DNA of 64,000 nt from Poa pratensis (GCA_947311845.1 CAMZMU010000096.1:20374288-20438287), one strand, 5' to 3'; shown: positions 41,047-53,885, counted from the first letter of the stretch. Notes: generated by a model from the letters alone, not told the origin. Program-made: numbers and translations.

Positions 41047-43605
41047 ATGGAACTCACTCTTGTGTTCTCCCTTCTCTTCCTCTCATGTCTCCACGGTGTG
41101 ACCTCCCACTCGCGCTACTTCACCTCCCTGTTTACCCTGGGAGACTCTTAGGATGTGTTTTGTTTCGGAACGAGGTAGAATGTCATGGAACGGTTCCGCA
41201 CCTGGGCCTGATTCTTGCGTTTGGTTTTTAGGTGGAATGGAACCGAGTGGTTCCTCCAGAGGGAATATACCCCTCAGATCCGGAATACCCAGGTTCCACC
41301 AAATCGGTGGAACGAGGTGGAACCGAGGGCTAACCATCGCGATAGAAAAAATTAGCCACGGCTAACACACCCTTCTCTCCCACGACCGGATGGCCACGGC
41401 GGCCTCCAGGCCACAGCGACGACGTCCTCCGGCGGCCTCCAGGCGACGGCGACCTCGGCCTCCAGGCGAGCGCGGCGGCGGCCTCGCGGCGACGGCGAGC
41501 GGCCGCGGCGGACTCCAGGCAAGCTCGAGACCAGCCCCCAGGCGAGCTCGAGACCGGCCCCCAGGCGAGCGGCGGCCCCCGGGCGAGCGGCCACGCACGC
41601 CGGCCCACACGGCGGCCGGAGCACGGCCGTGGTCAACGCGGGCGGGGATCCGTCGTCCTCCTGATCCGTCGGCGTGCGGGTGGCGGAGGAGCTCGGCTAG
41701 AGAGGAGAGCACGGGCCGGCGGAGGGAGGCCGGAGGAGGGAGGAGGAGAGCAGGGGCGAGGGGCAGGGAGGAGGAGAACACGGGGAGCACGGGCTGGGGA
41801 GCTGAGCTTGCTCTCCCGTGCGTGCGGGTGGGCTGCGGGAAGAAGAAGGAAAGATATAAGGAGAGGAGGAAGAAAAAGAAAAAAGAAAAGGGAAGAAGGA
41901 AAAAGAAAGTTTAGAGTAAAAAAATCAAGTTTAGAATCTAATTAATTGACTGTTTAGCTTAATTTGCTCTCGTTCCATTCCACCTTTTTTGCCTCCACCA
42001 AACGCAAGAACGTCACGGTTCCATTACACTGGAAACCATTCCATTCCACCTCAGCCAAAAACAAAACACATCCTTACATCGACGCCGGCAACTTCGTGAT
42101 CATGGCTGCTCCGCTTGTGCCGGCCGTGCCCGTGTGGCATGACAAGCCTCCTTACGGCATGACCTTCTTCGGCCATCCCACGGGCCGCCTCAGCGACGGG
42201 AGAGTCACCATCGATTTCATCGGTATGTTGAGCCATCTGATCCCTTGCACCAAACGATTAGTTTGCTGGAAATTCGATTTGATAGAGTTTGAACGTTTGA
42301 ACATATACATTCTTTCTTAGTTTTTTTTGTTTGAAACGTACACTTTTTCTGAGTTGTGAGTTCATGTTATGGTTGCAGCCGAGCAGTTTGGTCTCCCTCT
42401 TCTCCGGGCCTCCTTGCTGAATATCTCAGACGTCTCAAAAGGCGTAGACTTTGCCGTCGGTGGTGCGCCGGCGATCGACGTCGACTACTACGAGAGGAAC
42501 AAGCTGGTTCAGTTCAAGCTGCTGAACAATTCTCTGAATGTGCAGCTTGGTTGGTTCGAGAAGCTAAGGCCATCGATTTGCAACACCACGAAAGGTCTGT
42601 GTGACATACTGTGCAGCATTATTGTTATTGCATTTAATTCCTACCACTTGCATACTGATTGCTGAGCAACTGGTCAACATAGTGTGCAGAGATTGCTTCA
42701 GTAGGGCCCTCTTCTTCGTTGGGGAGTTTGGAGTGAATGACTACAACTTTTTATGGAATGCGGGGAAGACTGAAGACGAAGTGATGTCTCTTGTACCAGA
42801 AGTTGTGAAAAAGATTGTCATGGCCGTGGAGGTATATATATACTGTTTTGTCTCTATCTTTCTCTACAACGGCTGCATTGACCAGAGACATCTTCTGCAA
42901 TTTCTTATGCGTTTTCTTAATCCTATAAAAATTCATAGCATGCGACATCTTTTTTTCTATGTTATTCATAACATTGTTGACTAGTTATATTTGCACCACA
43001 GAGGCTTATTAACGAAGGTGCAATATATGTGGTCGTGCCGGGAAATCCACCAAATGGATGCTCACCTACCATGCTCACCTTCCGCTCGAGCCTCAATCAG
43101 ACTAAGAACTACGATCACATCGGTTGTCTAAGCGACATTAACCGTGTGGCTATGCACCATAACTCCAAACTTCGTGAATCAGTCGGCGCTCTCAGGGGCA
43201 AGTACCCACATGCTAGCATCATATTTGCCGATTTCTACAACCCGATCATGTCAATCCTCCAAAACCCCAACCGCTTCGGTAAGAAATACTTTTCACCACT
43301 CACTAGCTCGAACTTGTCTTGACCATATTCTATCGGCCAAATCAGTAAGTTGTCTGAATGTTTTGCAATTTGCAGGAGTCGCCAGTGTTGACGCGCTCCG
43401 AGCTTGTTGCGGAGGCGGCGGGAAATACAACTGGAATGCCACAGCCGTATGCGGCATGCCAGGGGTGGCCGCTTGCAAAGATCCATCAGCGTTCGTGAAT
43501 TGGGACGGGGTTCACTATACGGAGGCCACCTACGGGTACATCGCCAAGGGATGGTTGCACGGTCCTTTCGCCGATCCGCCTATACTCAGTGTCATTCACT
43601 ATTAG
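41047..43605 (+). pseudogene. GDSL esterase/lipase copy disrupted by a transposon in exon 1
   Basis: Exon 1 is 41047-41150 plus 42077-42222, split by the insertion at 41151-42073; exons 2-5 are 42379-42594, 42692-42831, 43002-43278 and 43376-43605. Exons 2, 4 and 5 are exactly as long as in the copy at 31554; exon 3 is 9 bases shorter, using acceptor ...GCAGAG/AT. Frames, splice sites and the later conserved blocks (NFAVGG, GVNDY, NWDGVHYTEATY) are intact. The insertion falls inside the codon after the catalytic Ser, so reading runs GAC TCT TAG and stops at residue 35. Unless excised, the allele is null. It shows no other decay, so the insertion is probably recent. Confidence 0.9.
41151..42073. 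mobile_element. PIF/Harbinger-like non-autonomous element, 923 bp
   Basis: Ends are GGATGTGTTTTGTTT and, reverse complemented at the right, GGATGTGTTTTGTTT. TTA is present on both sides (41148-41150, 42074-42076), the target preference of PIF/Harbinger. Inverted similarity continues about 100 bases inward (TTCTTGCGTTTGG, GGTGGAATGGAAC). The core (about 41390-41830) is very GC-rich with ORFs in several frames and ends in a purine-rich AAGAAGGAAAG tract. No transposase is encoded. The core may be captured host sequence. Confidence 0.88.
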
Positions 43606-43753
43606 TTGGAAAGAAAAATATGAGGAAAACGTACCAATACAGACAATATAAGCATAGTACAAATGCGAATAACCACTTTTAAAAGGAGTCAATAAGTGTT
43701 AACATCAATAGAATTGTGTTGATATTTGAATCAAAATGAATTGTTATTTTAGG
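43606..43753 (+). other. 3' flank of the GDSL pseudogene
   Basis: Short host sequence up to the LTR boundary, partly alignable with the region after 33163 (GGAGTCAATAAGTGTT versus GGAATCAATAAATGTT), so it is probably the 3' UTR. Confidence 0.5.
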
Positions 43754-44671
43754 TGGAGGGAACTGAAACGATCCGAGGCAAATTACCAAATATAATATTC
43801 CTTTTGGTTTATATACAAGTCTGATCGATGGGTCATAGGGTGGTTTTATCGTTCTCTCCACAGGGATCAAGCTATCGCAGGAAAGTATTCTAACAGTCTA
43901 GCCACAACAATTTATAACAAGAATAGATCGAAAAACATAAGCAGGAATTGCTCTCAACAGAAAGGTAAACAACAACTAGCATAGATCATAAGGAAAGAGT
44001 GCTACAAGTCGATCCCGAGCATGAGTGTGATCAGAGTAATTTCTCACAGGTATAACAACAAACAGGTTCAGCGCAAGGAATGATTCGCAGTGTAACAAGC
44101 ACAAGATCGAGGCTAGAAGCAGAGAAAGGTAAAGGAAGATGATGAAAGCAACTAAGGGTCGAGGAAGCGCTCTTCCGAAGTGAATCTGATGACTGAAAGA
44201 CGATGAACGCTGCAGACTCTTCTCCTAGCGATGGCGATGAAGAAGACCCGATGCTCAAGCAGGCGATGCTCCGGTGCTTCCCCGAGATCCAGATCTCGGC
44301 ATTGTCCCTCTTCTCTCTTTTGGTTGTGGTTGTTGTCACGAACGCGGCGTGATTGGCTCTCCCACCTGCTGTCCTCGCTTAACAGGGTTCCGACGATCGC
44401 GATGGGGAGTGGTTGGCTCTGGTGAATATCCATTCCAGTCCCTGATCTTTTGTATAACTTGCACAATAAGGTCCATGGTAGCGAGATCAAAGTACACATA
44501 ACCCCTTGAGCAATTCTCTATGTGTAGATGAAGTATAAGATGCCTTTGCGCATCAATCCTGCAATAAAGAAACATGTGTGTATGTAAAACTATCCCAAAA
44601 TTCAATGTACTAAATTCAAAAGTATGAAGAGTAAATGGAGAAGGAAAGAAGTGGAGTTCAAATGGTGATCA
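43754..44671 (-). repeat. Probable 3' LTR of the minus-strand gypsy element
   Basis: On the minus strand it starts TGATCACCATTTGAAC directly after a purine-rich tract (GTGTCGGGGAGT) and ends at a CA (43754-43755). Start and polypurine tract are clear; the end is an estimate, because the 5' LTR next to this element's gag is of a different family. Confidence 0.55.
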
Positions 44672-45904
44672 ACTCCCCGACACTTAGATTTTTGCTTGTC
44701 CTCAAGCAAAGAGTAAGGCATTCAACAGCTTCGAATTGTATAGGTTCAAACTCAGCAGAAGATTTTAAGTATCCGTTCATAGGTACTTGCTTAGCATGAG
44801 TGAACACTAAATAATTTTTCCACATGCGAATCTGCTAGACTAGCAGAACAGAGCTCATTGATAACATTGGATAAGAGTGTGAGTAAGTCGAACTATTAGT
44901 AAGGTTCAGACTAAAGTCGAACAGGAACACAGAAAAACTTGAAATCAAACACCGAAATTTAGAGAGCTCAATTATGTTAGGGCTTCACATATTACCGATC
45001 CCGAGACCACAATGTGCTAGTGCCAGTTAGATTTCAGCTGTTAGACACAAATGCTTCACGAACCACAGATCCAGGGACCATGGAATGCTAATGTAGAGAA
45101 AATTTTCTTGCTGAAGAGTTAGTGCGTCACAAACCACCGATCCAGAGATCATGGAATGCTAATGCAAACAAATATTTAACAATCTTGAGTAAGTGCTTCA
45201 CACACCACCGATCCAGACATCATGGAGTGCTAATGCAAACAAAATGGTTAGTAAAACAAAAAGAAATAGGACAGATATCAACTTGAAAAGAAATTAGAGC
45301 TTCACATGGCACCGACCCCAAGATCATGCCATGCTAATGCCAAAAGGTAGGACTAACATCATGAACAAAACGAACAGGACGAAATTCTCACACTTATCAT
45401 AATTATCAATGAGCTTTGTACGGCTAAGCGAGCAGGTTTAATATGGGAACAATTATCTATTTTGAAAACTTGCATCGCAATTACAGAGAACTTCAGGTAA
45501 ATTCTTATGAGAATTTTAACATATATAACTGAAGACAATGCAGAGAAAACGATCCAAAACATGAAGCTTCAAAACTCAATAGACCAAGCAATCCCAAGTA
45601 ATCGACTATCAACAATGTAACTGTGCAGAATGAATAGTAACCATAAAAGAATGCACCTGGGTAATACCACCATTAAGGATATCCACAATCTCTATCGCCA
45701 AAGCCATAAGGAAACCAGACGCTAGAGAGAGCCTGCAATAAAACATAAAGAAAACGAAAAGAACTAAACCAAAAACTAACTTATTGACTCAGGTTGCCTC
45801 CTGAGAAGCGCTTGTTTAGGGTCATTAGCTCGACCTTTCCTCATTGCAAGTTACTCAGGTGCTGGTGTTGCCACCTCTTGAGTCTCACCCTCTTCTTCCT
45901 CTTC
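44672..45904 (-). other. Non-coding 3' internal region of the gypsy element
   Basis: It lies between the integrase stop and the polypurine tract. It contains several copies of a motif around ACCACCGATCCAGA...CATGGAATGCTAATGC (about 45000-45340, spaced 60-110 bases). Such long non-coding stretches before the 3' LTR are common in Athila-lineage elements. Confidence 0.55.
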
Positions 45905-46931
45905 CTACATTTCAGACACCTTTGGTATTGGGTCTCCTGCTAGATAAATCTTAAGCATGTGACCATTAACTGTGAAGGTGCCCTCAGATTGACTCTGCAC
46001 CACTACTGCTCCATTCATAAGCAGCTTCTTTACAGTGCACGGTCCATACCACCTAGACCTGAATTTCCCAGGGAATAAGTGGAATATGGTGTCATAGACC
46101 AAGACTGCTTGTCCAGGTTCGAACTCCTTTCTGATGATATGCTTGTCGTGCCACTTCTTGGACTTCTCCTTGTATATCTTGGAACTCTCATAAGCATCAT
46201 TACTCAATTCTTCCAATTATGACAACTGCAGCTTCCTGTGTTTTCCAGCCTTGTCAATATCCATGTTGAATTTCCTGAGAGCCCATTCTGCTTTGTGCTC
46301 CAATTCTACAGGTAAGTGACAGGCCTTCCCATAAACAATTTTGAAGGGTGACATGCCTATAGGAGTCTTGAATGCAGTTCTATAAGCCCACAATGTGTCA
46401 TGTAGCTTCATGGACCAGTCAGCTCGAGATGCTGACACCACCTTGTCTAGAATCTGTCTAATCTCCCGATTAGATACTTCCACTTGACCATTAGCTTGTG
46501 GGTGATATGGAGTGGTAACCCTATGGTTTAGAACTCCATATTTCTTGAATAATTTCTCCAACTGGTAATTGTTAAAATGAGTACCACCATCACTAATCAC
46601 TACTCTTGGTATGCCAAATCTGGGAAAGATCACATTCTTGAAAAGGTTACAAACTGCCTTGGCATCTGCATTCATATTGGTATTGCCTCCACCCATTTGG
46701 ACACATAGTCCACAGCTACCAGAATGTGCTTGTATCCCTTAGAATGAGGAAATGGTCCCATGAAGTCTACTCCCCAAACATCAAATAATTCTACTTCCAG
46801 AATGCCTTGCTGGGACATTTCTTGTCGCCTTGATATTTTCCAGTCCTCTGGCATGGATCACAAGCTTTCATGAAATTGTGTACATCTTTAAACATAGCTG
46901 GCCAGAAGAAACCTGCTTGCAAGATTTTTAC
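45905..46931 (-). pseudogene. Gypsy integrase remnant
   Basis: The zinc-binding part (ACDPCQRTG), first catalytic Asp ([12 protein letters not shown]), second Asp ([10 protein letters not shown]) and catalytic Glu region ([17 protein letters not shown]) are all readable, followed by [20 protein letters not shown] and a C-terminal basic region. Breaks: a one-base loss at about 46845, a frame change near 46690 and an in-frame stop near 46217. No chromodomain is seen, as expected for the Athila lineage. Confidence 0.85.
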
Positions 46932-48931
46932 CTATGTCTTGAGTGTACTGGCATGACCTCCATAAGAAGCAGAGTGACCATGAAACATGACACTATTGAT
47001 TTCTCCTTCCGATAAACATTTCCTTACTATACCATCACTGTCATGTTTGAATAAATATGGTTCATCCCAATAATAGTGCTTGCTATCACTCAAGAACTTT
47101 TTCTTTTGTTGGGCTGTGAAATGAGATGGGATGATACCACATACTAGGTAGTTAGCCAAATCCGCGTACCATGGTGTGTTATTATGGCTAGAACTGATTT
47201 GCATGAGTTTCTCTCCAGGCAGTGTCTCCATAATAGGGATGACATCCTTTTCAGAGCCTTCAATTCTCGACAAGTGATCAGCCACCAAGTTTTCTGCCCC
47301 TTTCTTATCCCTTATTTCAATATCAAATTCCTGCAGAAGCAATACCCACCTAATCAGTCTTGGCATGGCCTCTTTCTTAGCAATCAAGTATTTGATTGCT
47401 GCATGATCTGTGTACACTATGCAATGATGTCCAACCAGATATGGCCGAAATTTATCAAAGGCATACACAATTGCTAGCAATTCCTTTTTGGTTGTTGTGT
47501 AATTAACTTGAGCAGCATCCAATGTTCTACTTGCATAACAAATAACATTCAGAGCTTTTCCTTTCCTCTGTCCAAGCACTGCTCCTACATCGAAGTCACT
47601 AGCATCACACATCAACTCAAAAGGAAGAGACCAATCTAGTGGTTGAACAATTGGTGCTTCAGTCAGTGCTTGCTTCAATCTATTGAAAGCTTCAAGGCAA
47701 TGATCATCAAAGATGAATGGCACATCATGATTTAACAATTGAGTTAGTGGTCTAGCTATTTTACCAAAATTTTCAATGAATCTGCGATAGAATCCAGCAT
47801 GACCAAGCAAACTTCTAACTCCTTTCACATTTTCAGGTGGGGGTAGCTTCATAATTGCATCCACTTTCGCCTTGTCAACCTCAATTCCTCTAGCTGAAAC
47901 CAAATGCCCAAGAACAATACCTTCCTTGACAAGAAAATGACATTTTCCCAGTTTAACACCAAATTGTGCTCTGCACATTTTTGTAGCACAATTTCCAAGT
48001 TCTTCAAGCAGGTGTGAAAATCTTCTCCATAAACAGTAAAGTCATCCATGAACACTTCCATGATTTTCTCAATTTGCTCAGAGAAGATTGACATCATTAA
48101 TCTCTGGAATGTGTCAGGAGCATTGCACAAGCCAAATGGTAATCTTCTATAGGCAAAAGTGCCATAAGGACAAGTGAATGTGGTATTTTCTTGATCATAT
48201 GGATGTATAGGAATTTGAAGGAAGCCAGAGTACCCATCCAAGTAACAGAAATACTCATGACCAAGTCTTTCCAGCATCTGATCAATGAATGGTAAAGGAA
48301 AATGGTCTTTCCTTGTTGCTTTATTCAATTTCCTGAAATCAGTTACCATTCTGTGGCCTGTCACCAATCTAGTTGGAATCAGCTGTCCATTGTCATTTTC
48401 TACCACTGTGACTCCTCCCTTCTTAGGAACTACATGGATGGGACTGACCCATTCACTGTTAGAAATAGGGTAAATAATGTTGCCAGATAAGAGTTTCAGA
48501 ATTTCTTTCTTTACCACATCTTGTAACTTTGGGTTCAATCTCCTCTGATGTTCTCTGGTGGGTTTACTGCCTTCCTCAAGATAAATCCTGTGATTGCAAG
48601 TATCTGTACTTATTCCTTGGATATCATCAATCGAGTAACCAATGACTCTTCTATACTTCCTGAGCAAACTCAACAACAGGGATGCTTGCTGGCTATCCAA
48701 GTCTGCACTGATAATTACAGGCAGCAGCTTTTCTGTGTCAAGATATTCGTATCTCAAGTGTGATGGCAGCTCCTTCAAATCAGGCAATCCTTTTGGAATA
48801 GCATCCTTTGCTGGAACAACAGGTTTACCTTGTTCATCGGCAATTAGGTAAATCCCATATAGTTGTACTTCTCCTGTTTCTGGTTCAGAGTTGACTTCAA
48901 TAGTAGTTCCCAGCTCACATTGCATCTCTGC
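46932..48931 (-). pseudogene. Gypsy reverse transcriptase and RNase H remnant
   Basis: The reverse transcriptase shows SEWVSPIHVVPKKGG, TDFRKLNKATRKDHFPLPFI, CYLDGYSGFLQI, PFGLCNAPDTFQR and the catalytic FMDDF at about 48030. A one-base frameshift at about 47965 follows VLNW. RNase H has [14 protein letters not shown] and the [12 protein letters not shown] segment, then the start of the integrase zinc finger ([13 protein letters not shown]). A stop at 46932-46934 ends the frame. The upstream edge at 48931 is the target duplication of the plus-strand element; coding resumes in the same frame at 55511. Confidence 0.88.
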
Positions 48932-48936
48932 ATCTG
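48932..48936. repeat. Target-site duplication ATCTG, left
   Basis: Identical to 55506-55510, marking the insertion of the plus-strand LTR element. Confidence 0.9.
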
Positions 48937-50223
48937 TGATACGTCTCAAACGCATCTATAATTTCTGATGTTCCATGTTGATATTATACCAATTGTTACA
49001 TGTTTTATATACACTTCATAGCATTTTTATACATTTTCTGGGACTAACCTATTAACAAGATGCCACAGTGCCAGTTCCTGTTTTCTGCTGTTTTTGTATT
49101 CCAGAAAAGCTAGTCTAGAAATATTCTCGGAATTGGACGAAACTTAGACAGAACCTCCTATTTTTCCAACACGAAGACGGAGTCCAGAGGAGACACGGAG
49201 GGGAGCCACGTGGCGCCCACACCATGGGCCGCGCCGTGGGGTGGTGTGGGGCCCTCGTGGCTCCGCAGCCGCCACCCTTTCGCCTATTTATTCCTCCCGA
49301 CGCGAAAACCATAGAGACCCGAGCCATTATTCACGAAAAGTGGATAATGATCTTGCATGTTATTTATGATCTTGCATGCTTTCCGTTACTAGTAGATGCT
49401 TTGGCCAAGTAGATGCTTGTAACTCCAAGAGTGAGTATTTATGCTAGATAGTGGGTTCATGCCTCGGTAATCTGGGAGATTGACAATAACTTCTAAGATT
49501 GTGGATGTGCTGTTGCCACTAGGGATAAAATAACCGATGCTTAGCTTAAGGGTACGCCGTTAGGTCTAATGCATTTGTTTACTTTACGCACATTACTTAA
49601 TGCAATTATTCGTTGCTTGCAACTTAATACCAACGGGGAACTCGGTATGACAACCTGGCGGTGGATTATTAGTCATAGACTTTGTTGGATAACGGTCTAT
49701 GTATTTTGTCGTAATGCCCACATGAATATCATAGTAATCATCATGTCATATATATGCATTGTTATGCACTCAATATTTTGTCAATTGCCCAGCTGTAATT
49801 TGTTCACCCACATGTTAGTTATCTGTTATGGAGAGACACCACTAGTGAACTGTGGACCCCGGTCCATTCTTTTACACTGATAATGCAACCAACTGCAAAC
49901 ACTGTTCCTTTTCATTCTCTGCAATTTACTACTGTTTTCCACACCATCGTTTAATCCTTTGTTTTCAGCAAGCCGGTGAGATTGACAATCTCACTGTTTC
50001 GTTGGGGCAAAGTAGTTTGATTGTGTTGTGTGCAGATTCCACGTTGGCGCCGGATTCCCTGGTATTGCGCCGTGCCATATTCCGCCACCAACAACCTTCA
50101 GAAGTGATTTCTTGCTCCTACTGGTTCGATTAAACCTTGGTTTCATACTGAGGGAAACTGCTGCTACACTGCTTCATACCTTCCTCTTGGGGTCTCCCAG
50201 CGAACGTGTGATCCACGCAATCA
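48937..50223 (+). repeat. 5' LTR, 1287 bp, internally deleted
   Basis: It matches the 3' LTR closely except that about 320 bases are missing at about 49340, between CCACGAAAAG-type sequence and TTATTTATGATCTTGCATGC. Confidence 0.9.
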
Positions 50224-50730
50224 ATCTCTTTTTCTGGCGCCGTTGCCGGGGAGCAAGAAATATTTCTGAGAGTTCCTCTAACTCCCTACATAGCTCTTTT
50301 TCTGGTGTCGGGAGCAAAGGATTTCTGCAAGGGGAGTTTCACGCTTCCAATCTCTTTACTTTGTTATTGTCTTGCTTAGTTTATTTTTATTTAGTCTTGT
50401 TTGCTTTATTTATCAAAAACACAAAAAAATTAGTTACTTTTATTTTCGAATTGTTATTTTTCAGTCTTGTTATCATGTCTAGCCCTGTTCCTGTCATCAT
50501 GTCCTGAGGAAGAGATCTTCACTTTCAAGCAAGGAGTGAGGAGAGTTTTAAAGATGCTTGGTCTAGAATTTTTGAGTCTTATGCTAAAACTGAACCTAAA
50601 ATGACTTTAAGCCTGCTTCTTAGTAGCTTTTATTTTGGTCTTGTTCTTTGCTACAGTATGCTTTAGATGCTGTGGTAGGAGGAGATTTCCTTCGTTATGA
50701 TGGGGATCAAGCTTTTAATGCTATAAAAAA
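50224..50730 (+). other. Leader and decayed gag start
   Basis: It includes the primer-binding site and a non-coding leader. From about 50464 a short gag-like frame (MSSPVPVIMS, then after a stop ARSEESFKDAWSRIFESYAK) is broken by stops and shifts. Confidence 0.55.
50235..50252 (+). other. Primer-binding site, tRNA-Asp type
   Basis: TGGCGCCGTTGCCGGGGA is complementary to the 3' end of plant tRNA-Asp and lies 11 bases after the LTR end. Confidence 0.85.
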
Positions 50731-51329
50731 ATGATTACAATTTCTAGCCCTCCAATCAGTAAAATTGATTTGGCTTTGACAAGCATAAGTGATAGACTTA
50801 ACACTCTTGAAACAAACATATCTGGTCTAAAAGAAGGGTATAATCAAATTTGTGAACACTATGATAATGTGCCAGTAAATTTTGAACCATCGGGATGGGT
50901 TCCCTCAGTAAAAGTTGTTATCAATGGTGAAACTTTTCATGCTCGCTGTGATATTATGTCTGAATTCTGTTTAATGCCCAAGGATATTTTTGATTCCTTA
51001 AATCTTTGGGAGCTTTCCAAATGCGAAGATTGTATAATTTTGGGTGATAATACTATTAAATTACCAAGAGGAGTAGCCGAAGGAGTATTTACAAAACTCC
51101 TGGGATAACAATATCTATTGATTATCTTGTCATTGAATGTGCAGGAGTAGGACAAATTACGCTTGGAAGATCTCTGTTGAAACGCTTTGGAGCAATAATA
51201 GATGTGGGCCAAGGCACTATGAATTTCGCCTCTTCACCTATGTGTAACCAAGTATTTCCTAAAGATAAGGGTAAAGGTAAGAGAGCTAAGCGTAAGATTG
51301 TTGATGCTTCATCACTTGGAAACACTTGA
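50731..51329 (+). pseudogene. Degenerate retrotransposon aspartic protease
   Basis: A 125-residue ORF (50731-51108) continues in another frame to 51329 after a one-base shift near 51095. The pattern KVVINGETFHARCDIMSEFC ... DYLVIECAGVGQITLGRSLL follows the retrotransposon protease layout seen in the minus-strand elements here. The active-site region reads CDIMS where the others read CDLGS or LDLGS, losing the conserved Gly. A basic tail (KGKGKRAKRK) ends it. It is probably non-functional. Confidence 0.7.
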
Positions 51330-53885
51330 TTCTTACTTTCTGCGCCTAGCTGAAAGGCGTTAAAGAAAAGCGCTTATGGGAGACAACCCATTATTTTATT
51401 TCTGCAATTTTTCTTTTTTTTGAGTCAAGGAGTTGTTTACTTCTGTAACAATTCCTTTGTATCTTTATTTTATCGCATTGTTGTGCCAAGTATTGCCTCT
51501 AATAGGAAGATGATGCTAGATTTGGATTTCTGCGCAGGAACAGATTTCTGCTGTTCACCGTTTTAATTCTGTAAAATCACAGAAAAATTATTTAAATCTG
51601 AAATTTTTGTGCGTGATCCTCAGATATGTACGCATCTTTCGTTAGTTTAAAGTTTTTCGATCTGAGCAACGTAAGTGCCTCGAAAAAATTCGTCTTTGCG
51701 GACTGTTCTGTTTAGACAGATTCTGTCTTTTATTTTTCGCATTCTCTCTTTTACTAGTGTTGAGTGGAATTCTTTTTTAGGGTGAAGAGCTTCACATAAC
51801 ATCAGTGGCAGTAGCTAATGTTAAAAGTAACGGTCATGTTTGTGTCCTTATAGAACATGTGAGTTTTTGATTGTGCACTAACCCTCTAATGAGAATTACT
51901 TTGAGTTTGGTGTGGCGGAAGTTTTCAAGGGTCAAGAGAGAAGGATGATATAATGTGATCAAGAAGAGTGAAGAGCTTAAGCTTGGGGATGCTCCCATGG
52001 ATCACCCCAGCATATTTCAAGAAGACTCAAGCGTCTAAGCTTGGGGATGCCCAAGGCATCCCCTTCTTCATCAGCAACTTATCAGGTCATCTCTAGTGAA
52101 ACTATATTTTAATTCTTTCACATCATATGTGCTTTACTTGGAGCGTCTGTGTGCTTTTATTTTCAGTATTTTATTTTTCTTATGGTCAACTTGATTGGAC
52201 CCCAGCATTCTTGATTGGGAGAGAGACACGCTCCGCTTTTTCATATGAATACTCCTATTCTTCACTTATACTTGTTGAGTATTCTTTCTAGCTATTGCTA
52301 TGCTTTTAGCTCCTGTTTTCATGCATCTCTTATTCAGAGCTGTTAGTTCTTTTAAAGAAAGTACTCTCTTGCTTCACTTATAATTGTTTGGAGAGTTTAT
52401 GTTGAAATAAATTGATTGGTGTTTGGTTGGAACAGAAAATGTTGCATGTGGTAGATGGTATAATGGAAAAAGCTTACATATTCTTGTAGATCTGTATTGG
52501 ATAATTTGATACTTGTCAATTGTTTTGAGTTATCAAGTAGTTCATGTTTAAGCTTTTGTATCATGTAGTTAAAACCTATTAATGAAGAACTACCGTAAAG
52601 CTCGTTGAAATTTGGTTTGCATGATTGGTATCTCTAAGGTCTAGATATTTTCTAGTAAAAGGGTTTGGTTAACAAGGAAGACAGTGTAGAGTCTTATAAT
52701 GCTTGCAATATGTTTTCATATAAGCCTTGCTGTGTCGGTTGATATCCTGTGTTTGCTTCAAATAACCTTGCTAGCCTAAACTCTGTACTGAGAGGGAATG
52801 CTTCTCGTGCATCCAAAACCTTGAGCCAAATCCATGCCATCTGTGTCCACCATAACTACCTATATGTGGTATTTCCTTGCCATTCCAAGTAAATTTTTCA
52901 TGTGCTACCTTTAAACTATTCAAACTTTATTACTCCTATTTTGTGTCAATGTTTACCAAGCTCATGAGGACGGGGTGGATGTCTTTATGTCAACTGTCAA
53001 ACAGACTTTACCACCGGACTAGCGGCATATACATCCGCTTATCCATTAATTTTGCAAAAAGAGCTGGCAAATGGGGTGCCCAGTCCCAATTAATTACAAC
53101 TTTAACCGCTTAATTCTCTTCACATTTTTGCCCTGATTTATCAGTCAAGCAATGACAAACAGTGAAATATCTGCATGTGTAAACAAAAGAGAAAGAGGGA
53201 TGATCTGCCTTGCTGGTAGAAATAACGTCCTTCATGGGAGCCGCTCTTAAAAGTCTGGTTGGCAGGGGTCATATTGTACTTTCCATTTTCTGATTCGTTG
53301 ACAATTAACAAACACCTCTCAAAACTTATTTTTACTCTCTATATGATTTCAAAAACTTAAAAAGCTCTAGCACATGATTTAATCCCTGCTTCCCTCTGCG
53401 AAGGGCCTTTCTTTTACTTTTATGTTGAGTCAGTTTACCTACTTCTTTCTATCTTAGAAGCAAACACTAGTGTCAACTTTGGTGCAACAATTTTTATATG
53501 CTCGTATATTGCACTTATTATATGCTTTGTGTTGACAAATATCCATGAGATATATATGTTGAAAGTTGAAAGCAATTGCTGAAACTTAAATCTTCCTTTG
53601 TGTTGGTTAAATACCTTTTACTTAGAATCTATTGCTTTATGAGTTAACTCTTATGCAAAACTCTTTGATGCTTGTCTCGAAAGTACTATTCATGAAAAGT
53701 TTTTGCTTATATGATTCAGTTGTTTGCTCATTATCTACTTGCTAGCAAACTATAGACCATTGACCTGGATCACTTCATTCATAACATGTGCTTTACATAT
53801 TATTTGATCAAGATTATGATTGTAGCATGTCACCTCAGAAATTATTTTTTTTTATCGTTTTACCTACTCGAGGACGAGTAGAACT
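51330..53885 (+). other. Long non-coding 3' interior of the plus-strand element
   Basis: No ORF of note. AGCTTGGGGATGC motifs occur at about 51969, 52038 and just before the 3' LTR. Long untranslated 3' regions of this kind also occupy 60487-62850 in the element at the right edge. Confidence 0.6.

Noticed and set aside
41330..41914. Arg/Pro-rich ORFs inside the Harbinger-like element, considered as a transposase or captured gene
   Set aside because: No transposase motif; open in several frames on both strands; composition effect, although captured host DNA remains possible.
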